Shown here piece after piece: positions 1-5,259 of a DNA stretch of 5,259 bases. The notes under the pieces are model-generated. The model ran no database searches. It worked only from the letters and a program-made list of their open reading frames with translations, and was not told the DNA's origin. Position numbers and translations under genes: made by a program. Numbering within the stretch: position 1 is the stretch's first letter; each line of letters opens with the position of its first letter. The DNA comes from Lysobacterales bacterium UBA2790. Lineage in GTDB: Bacteria > Pseudomonadota > Gammaproteobacteria > Xanthomonadales > Xanthomonadaceae. The DNA lies in assembly GCA_002352135.1 (NCBI GenBank), contig DEHW01000105.1, forward strand, positions 850-6,108, written 5' to 3'.

Positions 1-373
1 CCGAGCCATGGTTGGTCGCGGGCGACACGGGCGTCGATGGTCCAAACGAAACCGCCATCGTCCATCGGTAGCCACCTTTGGACAGGGTTTCGATGTAGCG
101 CGGCTCGCGCGCATCGTCCTCAAGCAGGGCGCGCAACTCGGCAATCGCACGCGACAGCACCTCGTCATTGACATGGCTGCGCGTCCAGACCTCGGCAATC
201 AATTGGTCTCGACCAAGCACGTCGCCCGGGCTCCGGGTCAAGCGCTGCAGCAAACGATCCAACAGCGGCTTGACCCGCTTTTCCTCGCCCGCCTTCTGCA
301 GCAGGCGACGAGTCGGGTCGTAGGTCCAGTCGCCGAATTGCAAAGGCGCGTTGTGGGAATCAGGCGTCGACAT
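1..373 (-). CDS. Winged-helix (OmpR/CadC-type) transcriptional regulator, N-terminal part, truncated by the window edge
   Basis: The reading frame opens at an ATG (complement of 371-373) and stays open to base 1, giving 124 codons, so the C-terminus is missing. Residues about 11-105 read as a Trans_reg_C winged helix. There is an opening FGDWTYDP strand pair, then RVKPLLDRLLQRL (first helix), PGDVLGRDQLIAEVW (second helix), NDEVLSRAIAELRALL (recognition helix), and the closing wing REPRYIETLSKGGYRW, whose GYRW end is a family hallmark. No receiver domain precedes it, so this is not a response regulator. After residue 108 a Ser/Pro/Thr-rich linker (GPSTPVSPAT) begins. In CadC-like proteins such a linker leads to a membrane segment or to a TPR or beta-propeller sensor domain; which one lies beyond the edge cannot be told. 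An ATG 8 nt upstream is out of frame, and no clear Shine-Dalgarno precedes the chosen start. The gene is divergent from the propeller gene at 578. The family call is firm; target and signal are unknown. Confidence 0.88.
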   Translation of the reverse strand, partial: MSTPDSHNAPLQFGDWTYDPTRRLLQKAGEEKRVKPLLDRLLQRLTRSPGDVLGRDQLIAEVWTRSHVNDEVLSRAIAELRALLEDDAREPRYIETLSKGGYRWTMAVSFGPSTPVSPATNHGS

Positions 374-577
374 GACGCCATGCTATAGGCGTTCGACGTT
401 TCCGCGCAGGCCCCAGGTGACCGCCGCCCAATCAGCGGGAAACGGCCTTTCGGCGGCCAATTCGCGGCAGCACCAACCAAAAAAGGAGAAAAAAAGGCGG
501 ATTTACGGAGCCTTCGCGCAGGCCACACCGCCTCGTGCCTGGGCAGGCTGACGTCTCCTTCCCTACGAGCACCGCTC
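374..577. promoter_or_regulatory. Divergent intergenic region between the regulator and the propeller gene
   Basis: These 204 nt separate two divergently oriented genes and so must hold promoters for both. I cannot pick a convincing -35/-10 pair for either. On the minus strand a TATAGC lies only about 10 nt before the regulator ATG, too near for a normal leader and without a good -35. The most distinctive element is a purine tract at 479-497 (six A, GG, AG, seven A, GG), which stands out in GC-rich surroundings and contains an AAGGAG core with no start codon at a usable distance. Regulators of this family often bind next to their own gene, but no clear operator repeat is visible. Confidence 0.45.
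489..533 (-). terminator. Terminator-like hairpin with T-tract on the minus strand (weak)
   Basis: Read on the minus strand, an AGGCGG arm (533-528) can pair with CCGCCT (500-495), and a run of seven T (495-489) follows directly. The interior contains a smaller possible hairpin, GCCT-gcgcga-AGGC. The outer stem is only five or six pairs with a long interior, so this may be chance in GC-rich DNA. It lies about 115 nt upstream of the regulator start, where it could act as an attenuator or stop antisense transcripts. No gene ending here would need it. Confidence 0.22.
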
Positions 578-1918
578 ATGTCCAGCCAACGCCTGTTGTC
601 ACCCATCTTGCTTGCCATCGCCGCCTTGTGTGGCACCCGCGCCGTGTCCGCCGAGTGCAGCCATCATCTGCTGGTCAGCGGCTACTTCTCCAGCAATGTC
701 GTGGTGTTTGATGCATGTACGGGCACCAAGGTGCGCGACCTCGATAGCAGTGGTCGAATCAGCGGCGCGCAAGCGGTCCGTTTGGGCTCGGATGGCCGCC
801 TGTATGTCGTCAGCGAAGGCAACAACCGCATCCTGAGATACGACGCCAGCACCTATGCATTCGTTGACACCTTCGCGCAACTGGACACCAACACCGATCC
901 CACCGGACTCGATTTTGGCCCCGACGATAATGTCTACGTCGCCAGCTATTCGCGTAGCAGCGTGTTGCGGTTGGACGATCAGACAGGCGCGCTGCTCGAT
1001 CTCGCCTTACCCGTCGGAAGCGGCCTCGATGGGGCCGACAACGGCATGGGATTCGGCCCGGACGGACTGCTCTACGTGCCCGGCTACGACTCCGACAGCG
1101 TGCTGCGCATGAATGTGCTGACCAACGAGATTCAGCCGAGCTTTGTCCCGGCGCGCAGCGGCGGTTTGAACGCTGCCCGCAACATCCTGTTTGAGCCGGG
1201 CGGACAGACCTTTCTGGTGACCGGCGAATTGAGCGGCGCGGTGTACCGCTATCGTCTGAGCGACGGCAGCTTGGTCGAACGCTTGATCAGCGGCTTGCAA
1301 CGACCGACCGGGATGGCGCTGGCACCGGATGGGAGTCTGCTCGTGCTGGCGCAACCAAACGAACGCGTATATCGATTTGATCGACAGAGCGGCGCGGCCT
1401 TGGGCAGCCTGCTGGACGCCAAAGACAGCGGCATCGAAGGCGGCACCTTCCTGACCTTGCTGCCCAACCCGACGCAGGCCGTCGATGCCAGTCAGATCGG
1501 AACTCAATATTGGGTGTCCGGCCCTGGGCTGGCGAGCGGCAAGACCGTTGCGTTGGACATGTACAGCGCCACCGGAACCGTATTCGGCGAGGCGTTCGAT
1601 CCCGATGATGTCGTGCGCAAGCGCTGGGGTAGCATCCGCTTCGAGTTCCTCGATTGCGATCACGCCCGCTTTTCCTACGCGTCGACAGGCGCTGACACAG
1701 CCAACTTCGGCAGTTCTGGCTACGAGATGGTGCGCATCTTGAATTCAAACGCCGCAATCACCTGCCGCGCGAGTGCATTCGATCAGGTCAGCGGCTTTGG
1801 CTGGATGAGCGGAACCTGGTTCAACGCCGCGCGCAGCGGTGAAGGCGTTTTTCTGGAGGTCGATGAAGATGGCCTCGCCGTTGGCGCTTACTTCACTCAC
1901 CTCCCCGATGGCTTCTGA
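578..1918 (+). CDS. Exported beta-propeller (NHL/SMP-30-like) protein with a C-terminal ARSGEG-type domain
   Basis: The protein has 446 residues. Residues 1-25 form a Sec signal peptide (RLLSPILLAIAALC core, cleavage after AVSA); Cys18 does not fit a lipobox, so a soluble periplasmic or secreted product is expected. From about 31 to 300 there are roughly six repeats of about 40 residues with the pattern PDGxLYVxxxxxxxVLRxDxxTG, for example GSDGRLYVVSEGNNRILRYD, GPDDNVYVASYSRSSVLRLD, GPDGLLYVPGYDSDSVLRMN and APDGSLLVLAQPNERVYRFD. This is a beta-propeller, most like NHL or SMP-30/strictosidine-synthase-type proteins. The C-terminus (about 308-446) holds TQYWVSG, FDPDDVVRKRWGSIRFEFLDCDHARFSY and then GTWFNAARSGEGVFLEV, ending abruptly at FTHLPDGF-stop. 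The start is chosen because the signal peptide begins right there; the upstream frame is open and no good ribosome site is visible. Enzymatic activity cannot be assigned; ligand binding or surface display are the alternatives. Confidence 0.82.
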   Translation: MSSQRLLSPILLAIAALCGTRAVSAECSHHLLVSGYFSSNVVVFDACTGTKVRDLDSSGRISGAQAVRLGSDGRLYVVSEGNNRILRYDASTYAFVDTFAQLDTNTDPTGLDFGPDDNVYVASYSRSSVLRLDDQTGALLDLALPVGSGLDGADNGMGFGPDGLLYVPGYDSDSVLRMNVLTNEIQPSFVPARSGGLNAARNILFEPGGQTFLVTGELSGAVYRYRLSDGSLVERLISGLQRPTGMALAPDGSLLVLAQPNERVYRFDRQSGAALGSLLDAKDSGIEGGTFLTLLPNPTQAVDASQIGTQYWVSGPGLASGKTVALDMYSATGTVFGEAFDPDDVVRKRWGSIRFEFLDCDHARFSYASTGADTANFGSSGYEMVRILNSNAAITCRASAFDQVSGFGWMSGTWFNAARSGEGVFLEVDEDGLAVGAYFTHLPDGF

Positions 1919-1930
1919 TGCAGGCTACGA

Positions 1931-1947
1931 TCCGCGTCTGACGCGGA
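1931..1947 (+). terminator. Perfect 7-bp hairpin just after the propeller gene, without a T-tract
   Basis: TCCGCGT (1931-1937) and ACGCGGA (1941-1947) are exact reverse complements around a 3-nt loop, starting 12 nt after the stop codon at 1918. No T-run follows (CACCTTGC), so it does not qualify as a standard intrinsic terminator. It could stabilise the mRNA 3' end or assist Rho-dependent ending. Its place between a gene end and the next ribosome-binding site suggests a transcript boundary, but this is weak. Confidence 0.3.
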
Positions 1948-2034
1948 CACCTTGCAGCGATCTGCGGGCACAACTGCGACACATCCCGTTTGCAGCCTGA
2001 TTCGATAGCGATGAAGCTGCCCTGGAACCCGCAC

Positions 2035-2042
2035 GGAAGGAG
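2035..2042 (+). promoter_or_regulatory. Strong Shine-Dalgarno for the gamma-glutamyltransferase-family gene
   Basis: GGAAGGAG lies 9 nt before the ATG at 2052. It is the clearest ribosome site in the window and fixes the start of the hydrolase gene, directly ahead of its signal peptide. Confidence 0.75.
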
Positions 2043-2051
2043 CCATCGACC

Positions 2052-3764
2052 ATGCCCTTGAAGCCCCTCAGTCTGGCCGTGATGTTGGCTGGCAGCTTGA
2101 TCCCTACACCGATGATGGGTGCTGACCGCATCACCGGCGCAGCGTTCGCGACGCGCTCCGAGGTGTTTGCGCCGCATGCGATGGCGGCGACATCGCATCC
2201 ACTCACCACCCAGATCGCGCTGGAAGTGATGAAAGCAGGCGGCAGCGCGGTCGATGCCGCGATTGCCGCCAACGCGGCCTTGGGCCTGATGGAACCCACC
2301 GGCAACGGGATTGGCGGCGATCTGTTTGCCATCGTCTGGGATCCCAAAACACGCAAACTGTATGGCTACAACGGCCATGGCCGCTCACCCGCCACACTCA
2401 GTCTGCAGTGGTTTGTCGACCACGGTTACCGCGATATCCCGCCGCATGGTCCGCTGCCCGTGACCGTACCGGGCGCGGTCGACGGCTGGTTTGCCCTGCA
2501 CGAACGCTTTGGCAAACGCCGCATGCGCGACAACCTGCAACCGGCCATCGACTACGCCCGCAACGGTCATCCCGTGCATGAAACCATCGCCTACTACTGG
2601 GCGCGTAGCGTGCCGGTGTTGTCAAAGTTTCCTGGTTTCATCGAACAGTTCACCCTCGGTGGACGCGCGCCACGCAAGGGCGAACTGTGGCGCAATCCAT
2701 TTCTGGCCGAGACCTTGGAGACCATCGCGCGAGAAGGTCGCGATGGCTTCTACCGTGGTCGCGTCGCCAAGACCATCGCCGACTACGTGCAGGCGCAGGG
2801 CGGGTTTCTGAGCGAGGACGATCTCGCCGAGCATCATGGCGAGTGGGTCGATCCCGTCTCGATCAACTATCGCGGCTACGACGTCTGGGAACTGCCGCCC
2901 AGTGGGCAGGGCATTGCCGCCCTGCAGATTCTGCAGTTGCTGGAAGGCTTTGATCTGAAGGCCTATGGCTTTGGCAGTTTCGAGCATGTCCATTTATTCA
3001 CCGAGGCCAAGAAACTGGCGTTCGAAGATCGCGCCCGCTGGTACGCCGATCCCGCCTTCGCGCCCGCGCCGGTCGACGCGCTGATCAGTGACGCCTACGC
3101 CGATCAACGACGCCGCCTGATCGACCCGCAACGCGCCGCGAAAACGGTCGAAGCAGGCAATCCCGCCTTGAATGAGGGCGACACGATCTATCTGACCACC
3201 GCCGATGCCGACGGCATGATGGTGTCACTGATCCAGTCCAATTATCGCGGGATGGGCTCGGGTATGACCCCGCCGGGACTGGGTTTCATCCTGCAGGATC
3301 GTGGTGAGATGTTCGTTCTGAAGGAGGGCCACCCGAACAGCTTCGCGCCGCGCAAGCGACCGTTCCACACCATCATTCCGGCCTTCATCACCCAGGACGG
3401 CAAACCCTGGCTGAGCTTTGGATTGATGGGTGGTGCGATGCAGCCGCAGGGCCACGCGCAGATCGTGATCAACCTGATCGACTTCGGCATGAACCTGCAG
3501 GAAGCCGGTGATGCGCCACGCATCCACCACGACGGCAGCACCGAGCCAACGGGTCAGAATCTGGCAATGACCGATGGTGGCGTGCTGCAACTGGAAAGCG
3601 GCTTCCCCTACGAAACCATTCGCGCACTGATGAACGCGGGACATCACGTCGAGTTCGCCAATGGCCCGTATGGCGGCTATCAGGCCATCGCACGGGATCA
3701 CGCTCAGGGCATCTACATCGGCGCTTCAGAAAGTCGCAAGGACGGACAGGCGGCGGGTTACTGA
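2052..3764 (+). CDS. Gamma-glutamyltransferase-family Ntn-hydrolase (cephalosporin-acylase/YwrD-like type), secreted
   Basis: The protein has 570 residues, a normal length for this family (MEROPS T3). A signal-like N-terminus (LSLAVMLAGSL core, probable cleavage near MMGA-24) predicts a periplasmic enzyme. The proenzyme should cleave itself before Thr378 in GDTIYLTTADADG, giving a large subunit (about 25-377) and a small subunit (378-570). Counting from Thr378 to the conserved DG gives the same spacing as E. coli Thr391. Other family marks are HPLTTQIALEVMKAGGSAVDAA, GNGIGGDLF, Arg111 in NGHGRSP (equivalent of E. coli Arg114), VPGAVDGW, LPPSGQG, IQSNYRGMGSGM and Gly460-Gly461 in GLMGGAMQPQGH (oxyanion hole). 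The loop between EMF and RPF is about 10 residues shorter than in E. coli, so the lid is missing or short, and the E. coli RPLSSMSP motif is replaced by RPFHTIIP. The family is certain. Hydrolysis of a gamma-glutamyl or other amide is expected, but classical glutathione transpeptidation is doubtful, so I give no ggt symbol. It overlaps the oxygenase gene downstream. Confidence 0.93.
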   Translation: MPLKPLSLAVMLAGSLIPTPMMGADRITGAAFATRSEVFAPHAMAATSHPLTTQIALEVMKAGGSAVDAAIAANAALGLMEPTGNGIGGDLFAIVWDPKTRKLYGYNGHGRSPATLSLQWFVDHGYRDIPPHGPLPVTVPGAVDGWFALHERFGKRRMRDNLQPAIDYARNGHPVHETIAYYWARSVPVLSKFPGFIEQFTLGGRAPRKGELWRNPFLAETLETIAREGRDGFYRGRVAKTIADYVQAQGGFLSEDDLAEHHGEWVDPVSINYRGYDVWELPPSGQGIAALQILQLLEGFDLKAYGFGSFEHVHLFTEAKKLAFEDRARWYADPAFAPAPVDALISDAYADQRRRLIDPQRAAKTVEAGNPALNEGDTIYLTTADADGMMVSLIQSNYRGMGSGMTPPGLGFILQDRGEMFVLKEGHPNSFAPRKRPFHTIIPAFITQDGKPWLSFGLMGGAMQPQGHAQIVINLIDFGMNLQEAGDAPRIHHDGSTEPTGQNLAMTDGGVLQLESGFPYETIRALMNAGHHVEFANGPYGGYQAIARDHAQGIYIGASESRKDGQAAGY

Positions 3765-4468
3765 TGATCAACAACGACCTTGATGTTTCTGCGGCGAGAG
3801 CTCAACTGCACGCCACCGGGCGCGTGCAGATTCCGCGTTTTCTGCAAGATCACGCTGCGCAGTTGCTGCGCGACCATTTGGTCAATGAAGTGCCTTGGAC
3901 CTTGGCTCTGCGCGATGCCAACGGCCCGCGAACCATCGACGCGCACACCTACAACAGCATGGACGACCTCGCTCGTACCGCGCTGTTCAGTACGACCGCG
4001 CACGGTGCGCGCGGCGGCGGTTATCACTTCGCCTACGACAGCTACCAAATGGTCACTGCCTATCAGCAAGGTCGTGACCCCGGACTTCTGCTGCACAGGA
4101 TTCTGGAATTCTTCAACACACCGGACTATCTGGCCTTTGCTCGCGAATTGACCGGAGAACCCGCTATCCGGCGAATTGGGGCTCAAGCGACGAGGTACCG
4201 ACGAGGGCAATTTCTGCGCCAGCACAGTGACGAAGATCAGAACGAGGGCCGCCTATTCGCGTACGTGATCAATCTAAGCCAGCATTGGCGCGCGGATTGG
4301 GGCGGCTTGCTGCACTTCGTCGACTCGGCAGGCAGCGTCAGCGAAACCTTCCTGCCGCGCTGGAATGCGCTGTCGCTGTTCCGCGTGCCTACCGAGCACA
4401 TTGTGTCCACCGTTGAACCTTGGGCGGATGAAGAACGCTACGCCATCACCGGTTGGATGCTGCGCTGA
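3764..4468 (+). CDS. 2-Oxoglutarate/Fe(II)-dependent oxygenase (prolyl-hydroxylase-like)
   Basis: The protein has 234 residues, no signal peptide and no membrane segment, so it should be cytoplasmic. The double-stranded beta-helix signature is complete. His154 and Asp156 (QHSDED) with His212 (TEHIVSTV) form the iron-binding HxD...H triad, and Arg225 in ERYAITGW, 13 residues later, is the expected 2-oxoglutarate carboxylate ligand. Between them lie RLFAYVINL, WRADWGGLLHFVD and RWNALSLFRVP, the pattern of bacterial prolyl-hydroxylase-like members. Such enzymes couple 2-oxoglutarate decarboxylation to hydroxylation of a protein residue, free amino acid or small molecule; the substrate here cannot be told. 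The N-terminal 130 residues carry no motif I recognise. The ATG shares its A with the TGA of the preceding hydrolase gene (TGATG), which indicates translational coupling in one operon; a GGCGGG stretch just upstream may serve as ribosome site. The family call is strong, the prolyl assignment tentative. Confidence 0.87.
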   Translation: MINNDLDVSAARAQLHATGRVQIPRFLQDHAAQLLRDHLVNEVPWTLALRDANGPRTIDAHTYNSMDDLARTALFSTTAHGARGGGYHFAYDSYQMVTAYQQGRDPGLLLHRILEFFNTPDYLAFARELTGEPAIRRIGAQATRYRRGQFLRQHSDEDQNEGRLFAYVINLSQHWRADWGGLLHFVDSAGSVSETFLPRWNALSLFRVPTEHIVSTVEPWADEERYAITGWMLR

Positions 4469-4499
4469 TCGTCCCGCAGGTCAACATCCGTCCCCGGGG

Positions 4500-4518
4500 C
4501 GTCGCGAAGCTGGCGACG
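4500..4518. terminator. Possible hairpin between the convergent oxygenase and TonB-like genes
   Basis: CGTCGC (4500-4505) and GCGACG (4513-4518) pair perfectly around a 7-nt loop in the 90-nt space between two convergent stop codons. Allowing a 3-nt bulge, an outer GGCG/CGCC pairing lengthens the stem. No T-run follows on either strand, so this is at best a non-canonical bidirectional terminator. Nothing else is visible in 4469-4558. Confidence 0.3.
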
Positions 4519-4558
4519 ACGCCTCGGCGAACAGCGCCCCAACTGTGGTGAACGTCTA

Positions 4559-5209
4559 TCAACCGGCCGGACTGAACACGATCGGCACCAGTCCGACCGC
4601 TGCCACCGCCCGATCACCTTGCCTTGCGGGCACGAAGCGCCAGCGTTGCAGAACTTGTTTGCGAGCGGCTTGGTCAAGTGCCTTGGAGCCACTGCTCTCC
4701 TGCACGGTCACCTCGGTCGGTCTGCCCTGCGCATCCACCTCGACGCGCAACCAGACTGTCCCCGCTTCGCCACGGCGTAAGGCCGGAATCGGATACGCGG
4801 GCGGAGGCGCAAAGGCGTAGGCCAGCGCCGAAGGCGTCGCCGCGACTGGCACCTCTGCGGGCACATCGACGACCGTTGGCGCCGCCATCTCAACTGGATC
4901 AGCGACCATATGCAGCGCGATGGGCTGTGGATGGACGGTCTCCACCACGGAAATGCGCGGCGTCGGCGCGAGTGTGGCCGTGGGTTTGACCACCTCCAGC
5001 TTGGGCGGTGCCACCGGCATCACCGGAACGACGGGTGTCGGCTTGGGCCGAATCCACACCGTTTGCAGCGGCTCATCGATGGCTTGCGGAAGATTCCACA
5101 TCGGGCTGACGCCAATCAACAACAGCATTCCCGCAGCGATATGCACGCTGACGGCGATAGCGATTCCAAATACGCGGCTGGGATCAGGTCGAACGGCAAG
5201 ACTGGACAT
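4559..5209 (-). CDS. TonB family protein (energy transducer, C-terminal TonB domain)
   Basis: The protein has 216 residues with TonB architecture. It has a short cytoplasmic start, one membrane helix at about 14-35 (VFGIAIAVSVHIAAGMLLLIG, with a Ser21-x-His23 arrangement recalling the Ser/His motif through which TonB contacts ExbB/ExbD), a Pro/Val/Ala-rich periplasmic spacer at about 50-137 (RPKPTPVVPVMPVAPPK and similar), and a TonB_C domain at about 138-213 (AYPIPALRRGEAGTVWLRV, VQESSGSKALDQAA, LQRWRFVPAR). Such proteins carry proton-motive-force energy from ExbB/ExbD to outer-membrane receptors; no exbB, exbD or receptor gene is in view, so its partner is unknown. I chose the ATG at 5209 because GGAG lies 7 nt before it. 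An in-frame TTG at 5230 would add seven residues but has no ribosome site, and an ATG at 5214 is out of frame. The spacer is shorter than in E. coli TonB, so a TonB paralogue is likely. Confidence 0.88.
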   Translation of the reverse strand: MSSLAVRPDPSRVFGIAIAVSVHIAAGMLLLIGVSPMWNLPQAIDEPLQTVWIRPKPTPVVPVMPVAPPKLEVVKPTATLAPTPRISVVETVHPQPIALHMVADPVEMAAPTVVDVPAEVPVAATPSALAYAFAPPPAYPIPALRRGEAGTVWLRVEVDAQGRPTEVTVQESSGSKALDQAARKQVLQRWRFVPARQGDRAVAAVGLVPIVFSPAG

Positions 5210-5216
5210 GGCATGG

Positions 5217-5220
5217 CTCC
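5217..5220 (-). promoter_or_regulatory. Shine-Dalgarno deciding the TonB-like start
   Basis: On the minus strand, GGAG sits 7 nt before the ATG at 5209, inside CTCGGAGCCATGCCATG. It favours this start over the TTG at 5230, which is preceded by pyrimidine-rich sequence. The nearby out-of-frame ATG at 5214 lies too close to GGAG to compete well. Confidence 0.6.
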
Positions 5221-5259
5221 GAGCAGTCAAAGGAAGGGCCGGATCAGGACATGCCCGAT

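Noticed and set aside
238..636. A 132-codon minus-strand frame overlapping the regulator start and the propeller signal peptide
   Set aside because: It overlaps the winged-helix coding region in another frame on the same strand, and that region has a far better protein signature.
1007..1663. A 218-codon open frame on the minus strand opposite the propeller gene
   Set aside because: It lies wholly antisense to a gene with a signal peptide and clear repeats, shows no recognisable domain, and long antisense frames are expected in GC-rich DNA.
1900..2009. A frameshift that would extend the propeller protein past its stop at 1918
   Set aside because: The frame stays open after the TGA to a TAG, but neither it nor the other frames encode the expected continuation of the C-terminal domain, so a simple sequencing frameshift is not supported.
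1893..2378. Two minus-strand open frames (161 and 143 codons) across the 1919-2051 spacer and the start of the hydrolase gene
   Set aside because: They overlap the conserved N-terminus of the GGT-family protein in antisense, are Cys/Arg/His-rich in a random-looking way, and lack recognisable motifs.
4365..4820. A 151-codon plus-strand frame running from the oxygenase gene into the TonB-like gene
   Set aside because: It is antisense to the TonB_C domain and out of frame with the oxygenase C-terminus, with a Cys/Arg/Ser-rich shadow composition.
5227..5259. The tail of another minus-strand gene ending in TGA just before the TonB-like gene
   Set aside because: An 11-codon open stretch ending at 5227 is visible but too short to distinguish from chance; the neighbour is outside the window.
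1..5259. Search by eye for tRNA, rRNA, CRISPR repeats, insertion-sequence ends, riboswitches and phage or defence genes
   Set aside because: No tandem or spaced direct repeats, terminal inverted repeats with a transposase, cloverleaf-like segments or defence-type domains were seen; the compact gene layout leaves little room for them.

Overview
The window looks like an ordinary chromosomal stretch of a GC-rich gammaproteobacterium. The order Xanthomonadales (Lysobacter, Dokdonella or Rhodanobacter-like bacteria) is the best guess. That guess rests on the GC-rich codon use, a CadC-type winged-helix regulator, a short stand-alone TonB-like protein, and an exported protein carrying a GTWF...ARSGEG motif domain that I associate with this group. 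It is inference; there is no rRNA or other marker gene here.

Layout: (1) 1-373, minus strand: the N-terminal 124 residues of a winged-helix DNA-binding regulator that runs off the left edge. (2) 374-577: a divergent intergenic region with a conspicuous A/G-rich tract. (3) 578-1918, plus: an exported beta-propeller protein with an odd C-terminal domain order. (4) 2052-3764 and 3764-4468, plus: a two-gene operon joined by a TGATG overlap. It encodes a secreted gamma-glutamyltransferase-family Ntn-hydrolase and a cytoplasmic 2-oxoglutarate/Fe(II) oxygenase. (5) 4559-5209, minus: a TonB-family periplasm-spanning protein convergent with the operon. Spacers are short (204, 133 and 90 nt), and no stretch over 300 nt lacks a gene.

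How the genes work together is only partly visible. The regulator fragment faces away from the propeller gene and could act on the shared intergenic region, which is a guess from position. The hydrolase and oxygenase are almost certainly cotranscribed and translationally coupled, but one appears exported and the other cytoplasmic, so any shared pathway is unproven. The TonB-like gene is a separate transcription unit.

I saw no mobile element, CRISPR array, tRNA, rRNA, riboswitch or defence system. The points most worth a second look are: the hydrolase keeps the catalytic Thr but, by eye, lacks several gamma-glutamyl-binding residues of classical GGT; its overlap with an uncharacterised oxygenase; and the apparently permuted or cut C-terminal domain of the propeller protein.
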